Shown here: one piece after another, positions 45,021 through 54,173 of the stretch
How the letters are laid out: every line of letters starts with the position of its first letter
How positions within the stretch are numbered: the stretch's first letter is position 1
Made by a program: the position numbers and the translations under genes
Notes under the pieces: generated by a model
Told to the model about the DNA's origin: nothing
Seen by the model: the letters and a program-made list of their open reading frames with translations, nothing else
The model's database searches: none
Assembly: GCA_019638115.1 (NCBI GenBank)
Contig: JAHBUK010000001.1
Span: forward strand, 124,001-188,000
Source: Flavobacteriales bacterium
Lineage (GTDB): Bacteria; Bacteroidota; Bacteroidia; Flavobacteriales_F; PHOS-HE28
Reading direction: 5' to 3'
DNA: 64,000 bases

Positions 45021-47828
45021 TCAGGCTTCCCCGGGCGCGTCCTCGTTGCGCATGCAGCGGCGCACTTCCTTGCCCAGCAACACCAGGGCCAGCAGCAGCA
45101 CCAGGCCACTGGAGGCCAGCGCGATCGGGCGCGCTGTGTTGAAGGCCTTGCTCTGCACACGGAACTCCACCTTGTGCTCGCCCGCTGGCACGGCCATGGC
45201 GCGCAGCACGTAGTTGGCACGCACGTATTCGGCGGGCTGCCCGTCGATGGTCACCTGCCAATCAGGTCCGTACCAGATCTCGCTGAACACCACCACGCCG
45301 CCGTTGGCGGAGCGCACGGTGTATTGCAGGGCGTTGGTGGCGTAGCTGTCCAGCTCCACGGTGGCGGAGGGATCGGCACTGGCGCCGCTGTTGCCCATGG
45401 TGCTGCGGAAGCGCTCGTCAACCAGGGCGGTGCGTGCGGGATCGATGGCGCCGAGGCGCGTGATCTCGGCTTCCGCATCCTTCACCCACTCCACCTCATC
45501 CACGAACCACGCGGGGCCCAGCGCATTGAGATTGCGGATCGGCGGTCGCTCCGGGCTGTAGATCAGGTAGCGCGTGTTCAGCATGTTCAGCACACCTTCC
45601 TGCGCCAACAGGCTGTCCAGCTCTTCCTGCCGGCGGATGTTCTGCAGCGAGCCCGAGATGCGCTGCAATGACGGCGCCAGTTGGAACTCGATGAGCTCCT
45701 GGTAGCGCTTCAGCTTGGCGCCGTGGTAGCCACCCAGGCTCTTGTGGAAGTAGCTGGTACGCCCGTCGTTGAAGGGATTGCTAAGATTGAGCGTGCGGAA
45801 ATGCGTGCTGCGGCGCAGTTCGGCGAAGCGCAGCTGCATGTCCTCCTCGGGCCTGATCCCACGTCCGCCGCTGGCCTGCTTCTGCTCCTTCAAGCGCGCC
45901 AAGGCCTGGCGGTGTGCCTCCTCCAACTGCGGCGTGCTTTCCTGCTCCAGGATGGCGCGATCGGCGGCGTTGGGTTGGTGGGGGATCTCCGATGCCGTGG
46001 GCTCTTCCCATTTCGTATAGCGGCCGCGGTCCTTTTCGTTGTGTACATAGCGCTTGCCCACGACCGCCTCATCCACCAAAACCAGCGATCCAATGCCCAG
46101 CACCAGCACCACCTTGCCGATCTTCCGGCGACCGTGTAGGAACACCAACACCGCCGCTACCAGGGCAAAGGCGAAACCGCGCCACGCATCGCTGGAAACG
46201 AAATAGGCACGCACTTCCTTCAGCGAATGGATGAAGGTCAAGTACTGCGCTTCGGACTCAGGAGCCTGTTCGATCTGCTCGGTGAAGGCACTCCGCTCCT
46301 GCTCACTGATCAGGTCCACGAAGGTGCCTGGGGCGATGGCCATTACCAACAACACCAGCAGCAAGGCGCTCATGCCGATCAGCGAACGTTTCTCTGTAGC
46401 CTTGTCCCAGCCGCCGGCCTTCATCTGGCGATCCAGAAAAAGCACCCCGAAGAGCGGCACCACCAAGGCTACCAGCACAAGGATGATGGTGACCGCGCGG
46501 AACTTGTTGTAGCCCGGCACATGGTCCAGAAAGAAATCGGTGAGCGGCATGAAGTTGCGGCCCCACGCCAGCAGAATGGCGAGCACCAAGGCACCGAAAA
46601 GCGCATAGGCCAGCGTGTCGCGCCAGAGGAAAAGGCCGACCAAGAGATACATGATCAGCAGGCCGCCCACCACCACAGGCTGCTGCATCTGCATCAGCAA
46701 TAACAACAAGGGGACGATACCGAGCATCCACCAGCGTGCCTTGGCTTCGGCCTGGGCCAGCATCAGCACCATGAGCAGCACGGCGATGATGCCGATGTAC
46801 ATGGGTCCGGCCACGTAGGTCTGGTCGCCGGAATAGCGGTTCATCTGCGCGATGTTCTGGCGGAAGCGCGGATCGGCCTTGGCCATGGCATCGGGCTCGT
46901 TGCCGATGAGGCCCGTGTGCCCGCCCTTGGCATTGGGCACCAGCATGTTCAGCGTTTCATCGAGCCCGAAGCTGTAGTCGGTCACGTAGTCGCGGTCCAG
47001 GCCCTTGGTGCGGATGTCGGCAGCGGGCGAACCATCGGCGCGGATGGTGAGTTCGCTGGGGCCGCGCGTGGAATACTTACCGTACTCCCAGGTGCTCCAA
47101 AGCAGGCCGATGTTGCACAGCAACGCCAGCACCACCGCCGCAGCGCCCAAGCCGGAGCGTTTGGCGAAATCGCCGAGCTGCTTTTCGCGGAAGGCGCGCA
47201 GGGCCTCGGCCAGCACGAAGAGTGCCAGCAGCATGCCCAGGTAGTAGGTCACCTGCACGTGGTTCATGGTGATCTCGATCCCCAGGAAGAGCGCCAGCAA
47301 GGCGGCCCCCAGCAGCATGCGGCCACGGTACAGCATCCACACCGCGCCGAGCACCATGGGCATGTAGCCGATGGCGTTGGCTTTGCTCGTATGCCCCGTG
47401 GGCAGCAGGATGAGGAAGTAGGTGGAGAAGGCGAAGGCGATGGCCCCCACGATGGATAACCAGGGATCCACCTTGAGCATGCGCAGCAGCACGAACATGC
47501 CCACCAGGTAGAGGAAGAGGAAGCTGGCCGGGCGCGGCAGGAAGCCAGTGAAGAAGCTGTGGGCGGCATGCAGCAAGTTCGAACTCCACTTCACGCTGAT
47601 CTGGTAGGCCGGCATGCCGCTGAACATGCTGCCGGTCCACAGGGCCTCCTCACCGGTGCGCTCGCGGTGCTCCTCCACCTCGCGGGCCATGCCCTGCCAC
47701 TGCTTGATGTCGCCCATGGCCAGGCGCTTGCCTTCCAGCACGGGGCTGAAGTAGACCAAGGTGATGGTGTAGAACAGGGCGATGGCCGCCAGCACGGGCA
47801 GCGCTTTGGTCCAGGGGATGGCTTTCAT
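45021..47828 (-). CDS. YfhO family membrane protein
   Basis: A 935-residue protein with an N-terminal anchor helix (ALPVLAAIALFYTITLVYF), about a dozen further helices through residue 570, then a soluble periplasmic domain and a last helix near the C-terminus. It resembles the YfhO family, which in Bacillus is tied to glycosylation of lipoteichoic acid and has a GT-C-like fold. A glycosyltransferase role in adding sugars outside the membrane is likely but not shown. The early loop with GMAREVEEHRERTGEEALW and the MFSGMPAYQISVKW segment are conserved family features. The start at 47828 (MKAIPWTKAL) is preferred over 47834. Confidence 0.85.
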   Translation of the reverse strand: MKAIPWTKALPVLAAIALFYTITLVYFSPVLEGKRLAMGDIKQWQGMAREVEEHRERTGEEALWTGSMFSGMPAYQISVKWSSNLLHAAHSFFTGFLPRPASFLFLYLVGMFVLLRMLKVDPWLSIVGAIAFAFSTYFLILLPTGHTSKANAIGYMPMVLGAVWMLYRGRMLLGAALLALFLGIEITMNHVQVTYYLGMLLALFVLAEALRAFREKQLGDFAKRSGLGAAAVVLALLCNIGLLWSTWEYGKYSTRGPSELTIRADGSPAADIRTKGLDRDYVTDYSFGLDETLNMLVPNAKGGHTGLIGNEPDAMAKADPRFRQNIAQMNRYSGDQTYVAGPMYIGIIAVLLMVLMLAQAEAKARWWMLGIVPLLLLLMQMQQPVVVGGLLIMYLLVGLFLWRDTLAYALFGALVLAILLAWGRNFMPLTDFFLDHVPGYNKFRAVTIILVLVALVVPLFGVLFLDRQMKAGGWDKATEKRSLIGMSALLLVLLVMAIAPGTFVDLISEQERSAFTEQIEQAPESEAQYLTFIHSLKEVRAYFVSSDAWRGFAFALVAAVLVFLHGRRKIGKVVLVLGIGSLVLVDEAVVGKRYVHNEKDRGRYTKWEEPTASEIPHQPNAADRAILEQESTPQLEEAHRQALARLKEQKQASGGRGIRPEEDMQLRFAELRRSTHFRTLNLSNPFNDGRTSYFHKSLGGYHGAKLKRYQELIEFQLAPSLQRISGSLQNIRRQEELDSLLAQEGVLNMLNTRYLIYSPERPPIRNLNALGPAWFVDEVEWVKDAEAEITRLGAIDPARTALVDERFRSTMGNSGASADPSATVELDSYATNALQYTVRSANGGVVVFSEIWYGPDWQVTIDGQPAEYVRANYVLRAMAVPAGEHKVEFRVQSKAFNTARPIALASSGLVLLLALVLLGKEVRRCMRNEDAPGEA

Positions 47829-47874
47829 GCACAAGGGCCGCCGTGCGGCAAGGGTTTATGGCTGGTGGGGAAGC

Positions 47875-48141
47875 TCACTTCAACTCTTCGTATTCCGCAT
47901 CGCTCACACTGCCCCCGGGGGCAGCGTGGCCTGCATCGCGCGTATCACGCCGTACTTCGGGCGCCGCCGGTTCAATGCGCACATCGCCCTTGGGACGTGG
48001 CGGCGCATCGTTCCATTGCGCCCTGCGGCCGGCCTGTCCGGAAGCCATGCGGCCCTGGATCAGGCGGAGCACGAACCACACCAACAGCAGGATGCCGATG
48101 ATGCGCAGGGTACCCGTTACACTTGCTTCGGTAGCTTCCAT
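47875..48141 (-). CDS. DUF4834-like small membrane protein
   Basis: An 88-residue protein with one transmembrane helix (GTLRIIGILLLVWFVLRLIQG) and a charged tail ending SVSDAEYEELK. It matches the layout of DUF4834, small single-span proteins common in Bacteroidota with unknown function. The start at 48141 is supported by the exact -7 box at 48152-48159, 10 bp upstream. It is transcribed away from the helicase gene. Confidence 0.75.
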   Translation of the reverse strand: MEATEASVTGTLRIIGILLLVWFVLRLIQGRMASGQAGRRAQWNDAPPRPKGDVRIEPAAPEVRRDTRDAGHAAPGGSVSDAEYEELK

Positions 48142-48151
48142 GGCAGGCGGC

Positions 48152-48159
48152 CAAAGATA
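48152..48159 (-). promoter_or_regulatory. -7 box of the DUF4834-like gene
   Basis: TATCTTTG on the minus strand, an exact TAnnTTTG match 10 bp before the ATG at 48141. A one-mismatch box, TACCTTCG, faces the other way at 48190-48197 toward the helicase gene. Confidence 0.55.
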
Positions 48160-48271
48160 GGCGCGTGCTCCCGCCCGGCCCGATCGGCGTACCTTCGCGC
48201 TCCCGCCCCAGTTCCGGAGCGGCTTTGCACCGCGCTTTCCGGCGCCTTTTTCCCTGTCATCCCCCACTACC

Positions 48272-50137
48272 ATGGCGTCTTTTGGATCGCTCGGCCTCCG
48301 GGCCGAATTGCTTACGGCCCTTGCCGACATCGGCTTCACCGCCCCCACCCCTGTTCAGGAACAGGCCATCCCCCTGATGCTCAGTTCGGAGAAGGACGTG
48401 GTGGCCCTGGCCCAGACCGGCACCGGCAAGACCGCTGCTTTCGGCCTGCCCCTGCTCCACTTCATCGACCCGCAGGACCGTGCCATCCAAGCCCTGGTGC
48501 TGGCCCCCACCCGCGAGCTCTGCGTGCAGATCGCCAGTGACCTGGAGCGCTTCTCCAAGCACATGAAGGGCACCCGCGTTACCGCCGTGTATGGTGGTGC
48601 CAGCATCCGCGACCAGATCCGCGACATCCAACGCGGCACCCAGATCATCGTGGCAACCCCCGGCCGTCTGCTGGACCTCCTGGGCCGTGGCGCCGTGGAC
48701 CTCTCCGGCGTGGACATGGCCGTGTTGGACGAGGCCGACGAGATGCTGAACATGGGTTTCCAGGAGGACCTGACCGAGATCCTGCGCACCACGCCCGCCG
48801 ACAAGCGCACCTGGCTCTTCAGCGCCACCATGGGCCGCGAGGTGCGGGCCATTGCCAAAGGATACATGCGCGAGTTCGAGGAACTGCAGGTGGGCGAGCG
48901 CAACGCCACGGCCAGCGCCATCCAGCACCAATACTGCGTGGTGCAGTCCCGCGATCGATACACCGCCCTGAAGCGCTTCGTGGATGCGGACCCCGAGCTC
49001 TTCGCCATCGTGTTCTGCCGCACCAAGCACGAAACGCAGGAACTGGCCACCGCCCTGGTGAAGGACGGCTACAACGCCGACGCCATCCACGGCGACCTGA
49101 GCCAGGCGCAGCGCGACCACGTGATGGGGCGCTACCGCTCACGCAGCCTGCAACTGCTCATCGCCACGGACGTGGCCGCGCGTGGCATCGACGTGAACGA
49201 TGTGACACACGTGTTCCACTTCGACCTGCCCGGTGAGGCCGAGAGCTACACCCACCGCAGCGGACGCACGGCCCGCGCCGGTCGCAAAGGCATCTCGCTG
49301 AGCATCATCGGCGTGCGCGAGGTGAACAAGGTGCGCCAATTGGAGCGCATGCTGAAGACCCACTTCACCTACGTGCGCGTGCCCGGCGGCGGCGACATCG
49401 GCAAGGCCCAGGTGGTGGCCTACATGCACAAGCTGAAGAACGTGGAGGTGGACCACGAGGCGCTGGACACCATCCTGCCCACCGCACACGAGGAGCTCTC
49501 CAGCTTCAGCAAGGAGGAACTGATCGAACGCTTCATCAGCGTGGCCTTCAACCGCATCATCACCCAGTTCCGCGAAACGCCGGACCTGAACGTGGACATG
49601 AGCCGCAAGGACCACACCGTGCGCGATGAGCGCCCCAGCAGCCGCGAACGCTTCAGCACCGGTCGCCAGCTCTTCATCAACCTGGGCACCGCGGACGGTT
49701 TCGACAAGGGCAAGATGCTCGGCTACATCTGCGGCATCAGCGGCATCGGTGGCGAGCACATCGGCCGCATGCTCATCAAGGACGTGTACTCCTTCGTGGA
49801 CATCGAGCCCGGCATGTACGAGCAGGTGTTCAACTCCTTCCAGAACGCCAACTACAAGGGCCGCAAGGTGCGAGTGGACGAAGCGCAAGGCCCCGGCCAG
49901 AGCGCCCCGCCACGTGCCCCACGGCCGGAAGGTCCGCGCAGCGGTGGCTACCAAGGCGGTGGCCACAAAGGCGGCGGACAGGGCGGCTACCAAGGTGGCG
50001 GCCAGCGCGGCAAGTACTCCAATGAGCGCCCGCAGCGCGGCGGATACCGCGGTGGTGAGCAGCGCGGTGGCTACCAGAAGAAGGAAGGCTTCTACGAACC
50101 GAAGCCCAAGTTCCCGAAGAAGGAACGTCGTTCCTGA
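48272..50137 (+). CDS. DEAD-box RNA helicase with RGG-type tail
   Basis: A 621-residue ATP-dependent RNA helicase. It has a Q-motif start (PTPVQEQAIPLML), Walker A AQTGTGKTAAFGL, DEAD box VLDEADEML, SAT motif, and HRSGRTARAGRKG in the second RecA domain. A C-terminal DbpA-like RNA-binding domain (LFINLGTADGFDKGKMLGYI, ISGIGGEHIGRM) is followed by a glycine-rich tail of about 85 residues with repeated GGYQGG and GGYRGG units. It resembles DeaD/CsdA, which act in cold adaptation and ribosome assembly. The upstream 130 bp include a one-mismatch -7 box at 48190. Confidence 0.93.
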   Translation: MASFGSLGLRAELLTALADIGFTAPTPVQEQAIPLMLSSEKDVVALAQTGTGKTAAFGLPLLHFIDPQDRAIQALVLAPTRELCVQIASDLERFSKHMKGTRVTAVYGGASIRDQIRDIQRGTQIIVATPGRLLDLLGRGAVDLSGVDMAVLDEADEMLNMGFQEDLTEILRTTPADKRTWLFSATMGREVRAIAKGYMREFEELQVGERNATASAIQHQYCVVQSRDRYTALKRFVDADPELFAIVFCRTKHETQELATALVKDGYNADAIHGDLSQAQRDHVMGRYRSRSLQLLIATDVAARGIDVNDVTHVFHFDLPGEAESYTHRSGRTARAGRKGISLSIIGVREVNKVRQLERMLKTHFTYVRVPGGGDIGKAQVVAYMHKLKNVEVDHEALDTILPTAHEELSSFSKEELIERFISVAFNRIITQFRETPDLNVDMSRKDHTVRDERPSSRERFSTGRQLFINLGTADGFDKGKMLGYICGISGIGGEHIGRMLIKDVYSFVDIEPGMYEQVFNSFQNANYKGRKVRVDEAQGPGQSAPPRAPRPEGPRSGGYQGGGHKGGGQGGYQGGGQRGKYSNERPQRGGYRGGEQRGGYQKKEGFYEPKPKFPKKERRS

Positions 50138-50338
50138 TCAGGCTGGTTGCGGCAATTTCCTACTGAACGCTCCTTTCAGGGGAGCCTGGGTGGGCACGTG
50201 CAATGGTGCCACCGTGCGACATCGGTCCACATTGGGGCATGCACGCTCACAGCTACCCGCTCCTCGGTCTTGGCGCTGCTTCCCGATACTTCTCGGAAAA
50301 GAGCCAGCGGTCCACTTCACGGCACCGCCCGTGCTGGA

Positions 50339-52462
50339 TCAGTGGGTGACCACGAAACGCAGTGTGGCGCCCCGTGCAGTGCCCGTGCCCGGTTCCAACA
50401 CCAACAGGTAGCTACCTGCGGCATAGCTGGCGGTGCTTATGGTGAGCTGGTCGCCGCGCATGGCACCTGAGTGGACCACTGCACCGTGGGGAGAAAGAAC
50501 GCGATACTGGGTATCCAGTGGCCGATCGGCGCTAATGGAGACCATACCGGGTGCCTGCCCCAGCGACAGTGACGTGTGCCCTTCCAATTCGTTCACGGAA
50601 TTGAAGGCCGTACCCATGCAATTGCAGTCCTCGTCCAACAGGTCGTTCAGTGTTGCCGGATCACCATCATCGCAAGGGCTGCCGGGAAGGGCGCTGCCGC
50701 CCACCACACCTGCACAATCCGTAATGGAAGCTCCCTGCGCATCGGCCATGGCCCCCATGGAGAGCGCGTAGAACGAGCCGGTGTTGCCGGTGAGCAGTTG
50801 AACGGCACGCACCAAGTAGCGCTGACCAGGCACGAAGAACTCGCTGCTTGCGTAGGTGGTGCCGGTGATCAATTCCGGTCCCACGCGCACAAAAGAGCGG
50901 GTGGTGCTATCCACACGATGGATGACGTAGCCGGCAACAGCTTCTTGCGATGGTTCCCAATTGAAGTGCGTGTACCACCCTGTGCGCGACACCACGAGTT
51001 GGCTTGGCGGTGCCACTTGAACCTGCCGCAAGGTGGGGTCGCCCATCAGCGCCATGTGCGTGCGTGCCATGGATTGCCCCTGCCAACCGGCATTCTGCGG
51101 GCTATGCACTTGCTGCGTATTGTTCTGCGACATGCGTGTGCAGAAGCCGATCGTTTCGCCCATGGCCATGGGATAGAGGTACCAGTTGGGGATGGATGAC
51201 CAGACATGCGCAAGTGCATCACCGCTGCCCAAAAGCGCGCGCAGAAAATTGTCCTCGTTGTCCCAATCGCCGAAGTAGCTTCCGAAGGAAATGTTGAAGA
51301 TGCTTCTGATGTCCGCGTTGGCCACCTGTTGCGTGTTGATGCCCGATTGCGTGCCGGTGAACGTGATCTGGCCCTGTGTACCGATGGCCTGTGCTCCGGT
51401 GGAACAGTGATAGCTCCACAACTGAGCAGGACCGGACAGGGTGTTGATGAGCGGCCCCTGGGCCGTTCCGACCTCGCTGACGGCGGATGCACCTACGCAT
51501 GCGGAAAGCGCCATGTGCCCCGACTGTGCCAGTGGATAACCGGTCCATTGCAGGTCATCGAAAAGCACGGCCGTTGCAGGCACGGTGTGTTCCTTCAGTT
51601 TCCAACGACGCGCTTTGGCGAGGTAATCCGCTGTGAGTTGGATGGCCCCGGCCGAGTAACTGGGCAGGTCCGTGAGATCCACCCTGCCGACCATCAGTTC
51701 CACCGCGCTGGGCAGGTCGCTCTGGTCGAATTTGCCATCGCCGGGCACGTTGCTGTTCCAGGCATAGGCACCGGTGGTGCTGTTCACTGTTGCGTCGGTC
51801 CACGTGCTGGTGAGCTCGCCGTAGAAGGCATCGCAGGGCCAGGCACCGCGGTGCTCGGCATGCCCATCCGGATTGATGTTGCCCGTGTACGGCACCGGCA
51901 CATGCCCCAGCACATACACCGTACTCAGGCCCGGAACCGATTGCCAGATGTCCATGATCGATTGCCGCACGCTTGCCGGATCGGCGGAGAGTGCCACATC
52001 CTGGCGAAGTACCCACCATCCGTCCGACCAGAGATCTTGCTCCAATTGCAGCACCTCCGCAGCCAGTTGATCGGCAACATCCTCAGCCACCAACAGCACA
52101 AGTGCACCACGGTCTTCCTGCGCCGCCACCCGGATACCCGAACGGATGTAGCCATGACCGGTGCCTGAAGCACTGCGCACCACCTTGTAATCGTAGGGTT
52201 CACCGACCACCACGTCACTATCCGTCCATTGGTTGGCGGCCCCACCCAGTTGGGCAACAGCCGTTCCCCATGTGGTGGTCTGCGGTGATTTGCGGTAGAT
52301 GACGAAGGACGTGCTTCCCGTAAGGGGTTCCCAGTGCAGGGTAAGGGACGGTGGCACTTCAGTGACCGTGGCACTGAGCTTCACGGCCGTACGTTCCGAA
52401 TTGGATTGACCACAGGCAACACAAAGCACAAAGGCAGAAGATCCTAAAAGGGAAACGCGCAT
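50339..52462 (-). CDS. T9SS type A secreted protein, gingipain-fold-like without catalytic Cys
   Basis: A 707-residue exported protein with a signal peptide or lipoprotein-like start (MRVSLLGSSAFVLCVACGQS) and a fibronectin type III domain (LHWEPLTGSTSFVIYRKS). A central domain follows with VYVLGHVPVPYTGNINPDGH and VELMVGRVDLTDLPSY, laid out like the caspase-like fold of C25 (gingipain) peptidases. The expected Gly-His-Gly and Ala-Cys positions read LWSYHCSTG and ISFGSYFGD, so the usual dyad is not evident and peptidase activity is doubtful. A second Fn3 domain, the CDDGDPATLNDLLDEDCNC motif seen in Bacteroidota secreted proteins, and a C-terminal type A sorting domain follow. The start at 52462 was chosen for the signal peptide. 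Confidence 0.82.
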   Translation of the reverse strand: MRVSLLGSSAFVLCVACGQSNSERTAVKLSATVTEVPPSLTLHWEPLTGSTSFVIYRKSPQTTTWGTAVAQLGGAANQWTDSDVVVGEPYDYKVVRSASGTGHGYIRSGIRVAAQEDRGALVLLVAEDVADQLAAEVLQLEQDLWSDGWWVLRQDVALSADPASVRQSIMDIWQSVPGLSTVYVLGHVPVPYTGNINPDGHAEHRGAWPCDAFYGELTSTWTDATVNSTTGAYAWNSNVPGDGKFDQSDLPSAVELMVGRVDLTDLPSYSAGAIQLTADYLAKARRWKLKEHTVPATAVLFDDLQWTGYPLAQSGHMALSACVGASAVSEVGTAQGPLINTLSGPAQLWSYHCSTGAQAIGTQGQITFTGTQSGINTQQVANADIRSIFNISFGSYFGDWDNEDNFLRALLGSGDALAHVWSSIPNWYLYPMAMGETIGFCTRMSQNNTQQVHSPQNAGWQGQSMARTHMALMGDPTLRQVQVAPPSQLVVSRTGWYTHFNWEPSQEAVAGYVIHRVDSTTRSFVRVGPELITGTTYASSEFFVPGQRYLVRAVQLLTGNTGSFYALSMGAMADAQGASITDCAGVVGGSALPGSPCDDGDPATLNDLLDEDCNCMGTAFNSVNELEGHTSLSLGQAPGMVSISADRPLDTQYRVLSPHGAVVHSGAMRGDQLTISTASYAAGSYLLVLEPGTGTARGATLRFVVTH

Positions 52463-52602
52463 GATCCGCTCGCTTGTTCGGTTCTGGGCCAGGTTGACCA
52501 TCGTAGAGGCTTGTAGGGAGGGGGGCAAAAATCGGGGCATACGGCCTACGGCGCAAGTAACGGTGGCCGCGCAGCTTGGGTACCCAGCGCTTCAACTTGC
52601 GC

Positions 52603-53274
52603 TCAATGGCCCACGTTCCGAAGTGCCTCTCGTTGGCTCAGTGGTGCCAATGGCTGCCGTGCCACAAAGTCCCTTACCTGGTCCGGGTCCGTGTACGCAA
52701 ATGCTCGCAGCGCCCAGCCAATGGCCTTGCGGATGAAGAAGTCCTTGTGCGCGGCATGCCGACGGATGTTGGCGAAGAGCAGGTCTGCATCGGTGTCCGC
52801 CTTCCATTTCAGCTGGAAGAGGATGGCCGTTCGGTTCAGCCACATATCCGGGCTTACGATCCAGCGCTCATTCCAGGGGACGATCTCGGCAGGGTGCCGC
52901 TTCAGGACCACACCCACCACATTGCTCGCCAGCAGGTCCACCGTATCCCACCAACTCTTGGTGGTGATGATCTCTTCGATGAGCGGCAAGTGCTCCGGGC
53001 CAAGCTTCTTCGCCATGCGCGAGAGCAGGTCCACGGCGCAGTAGTGCCACTCGCGCTCTTGTTGTGCGAAGGCCGAACGGCAGATGCCGGATAGTTCCGC
53101 GACGGGTGGCAGGCCGTAGGTGTCGATGTGCGCCTTCAGCAGGGCGCGCCGTTGTGGCGTCTTCAGCCCGACGAAGGGTGCGATGTCCTTCATGTAGCGC
53201 TGCATGGCGGCGGCGTTGGCGGGGTCGGCCGCGCGGCGGAAGGGATCGGTGAGGGGGGCGAGGTAGCTGTGCAT
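52603..53274 (-). CDS. DNA alkylation repair protein (AlkD-like)
   Basis: A 223-residue HEAT-like repeat protein of the DNA alkylation repair family. Signatures are YMKDIAPFVGLKTPQRRAL near the N-terminus, the W-x-Y-C-A-V-D-L helix (EREWHYCAVDLLSRMAKKLG), KSWWDTVDLLASNVVG, and FFIRKAIGWALRAFAYTDP. AlkD enzymes excise bulky or charged alkylpurines from DNA. The start at 53274 (MHSYLAPL) is preceded by CACCTTTG on the minus strand at 53282-53289, one mismatch from the -7 box. Confidence 0.92.
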   Translation of the reverse strand: MHSYLAPLTDPFRRAADPANAAAMQRYMKDIAPFVGLKTPQRRALLKAHIDTYGLPPVAELSGICRSAFAQQEREWHYCAVDLLSRMAKKLGPEHLPLIEEIITTKSWWDTVDLLASNVVGVVLKRHPAEIVPWNERWIVSPDMWLNRTAILFQLKWKADTDADLLFANIRRHAAHKDFFIRKAIGWALRAFAYTDPDQVRDFVARQPLAPLSQREALRNVGH

Positions 53275-53366
53275 CGCAGGGCAAAGGTGGGACGGATCAG
53301 CTACCGGCAGCGGCCTGCTGCATATCATGAGCGGCGAAGGAAACCGCCCCTTACTTTGTGCCTTCC

Positions 53367-54134
53367 ATGAACGCCATCCAACGCGGTTACTCCACCGGGC
53401 GCAAGATGCTGCTGAACATCCTGCGGCGGCTGAAAGCCTCGTTCATGGACTTGCTGCCGATCATTTTGGTGGTGGCCTTCTTCCAGGCCGTGGTGCTGCG
53501 CCAGCCGCTGCCCCAGGTGGGCGAGGTGATCTTCGGGGCATTCCTGGTGGTGGTGGGCCTGATGCTCTTCGTGCAGGGGCTGGAGATGGGGCTCTTTCCC
53601 ATAGGAGAGAACCTCGCCAGCGCGCTCACGCACAAAGGCAGCCTGTTCTGGCTGCTGGTCTTTTCCTTTTTCCTGGGCTTCGCCACCACCGTGGCCGAAC
53701 CGGCACTGATCGCCGTGGTGGACGAGGCGGCCCGTGTGGCCTCCAACGAAGGGCTTATCGCGGAAGGGGAAAAAGCCCAACGGAACTATGCCATTGGGAT
53801 GCGCATGGTGGTGGCTTTGGCCGTGGGGGCGTCCATCGTGCTTGGGGTGATCCGTATCCTGAAAGGCTGGCCCATCTACTGGTTCATCATGGGTGGCTAC
53901 GGTACCGTGGCGCTGTTCTCCTTCTTCGCACCGCGCGAGATCATTGGCCTGGCCTACGACCTGGGTGGTGTCACCACCTCCACCATCACCATCCCGCTGG
54001 TCACCGCATTGGGCGTTGGCCTCGCTGGCTCCATCAAGGGACGGAATCCATTGAAGGAGGGTTTCGGCCTCATAGCGCTAGCCTCGCTCGTGCCCATCGT
54101 GTTCGTGATGATCTACGGCATGATCCTGTTCTGA
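53367..54134 (+). CDS. DUF1538 membrane protein, first subunit
   Basis: A 255-residue protein with about six hydrophobic segments resembling one DUF1538 domain. Conserved features are [18 protein letters not shown] in the middle and [20 protein letters not shown] near the C-terminus, both repeated in the next gene. The family is predicted to be a transporter but has no known substrate. Members often contain two such domains in one chain of about 500 residues; here they are in separate genes, so the two products probably form a heterodimer. It begins a four-gene run with another DUF1538 gene, a PII-like gene and a CBS gene. The ATG at 53367 is preferred; a GTG at 53358 would overlap a TACTTTG box at 53352-53358. 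Confidence 0.85.
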   Translation: MNAIQRGYSTGRKMLLNILRRLKASFMDLLPIILVVAFFQAVVLRQPLPQVGEVIFGAFLVVVGLMLFVQGLEMGLFPIGENLASALTHKGSLFWLLVFSFFLGFATTVAEPALIAVVDEAARVASNEGLIAEGEKAQRNYAIGMRMVVALAVGASIVLGVIRILKGWPIYWFIMGGYGTVALFSFFAPREIIGLAYDLGGVTTSTITIPLVTALGVGLAGSIKGRNPLKEGFGLIALASLVPIVFVMIYGMILF

Positions 54135-54173
54135 TGTATGTGACCACCATGACCCCACGATCGCGTTGATGCC

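Noticed and set aside
44025-45671. Plus-strand open frame of 548 codons
   Set aside because: Runs across the glycosyltransferase-YfhO junction in antisense; both sense genes have clear family motifs.
50138-50338. Possible terminator hairpin in the gap after the helicase gene
   Set aside because: GCTCC and GGAGC near 50170 can pair over 5 bp only and no T-run follows on either strand.
50339-52462. Lipoprotein start at the gingipain-like protein
   Set aside because: The CVAC segment lacks Leu at the -3 position of a lipobox and the protein already has a T9SS sorting domain, so an ordinary Sec signal is more likely.
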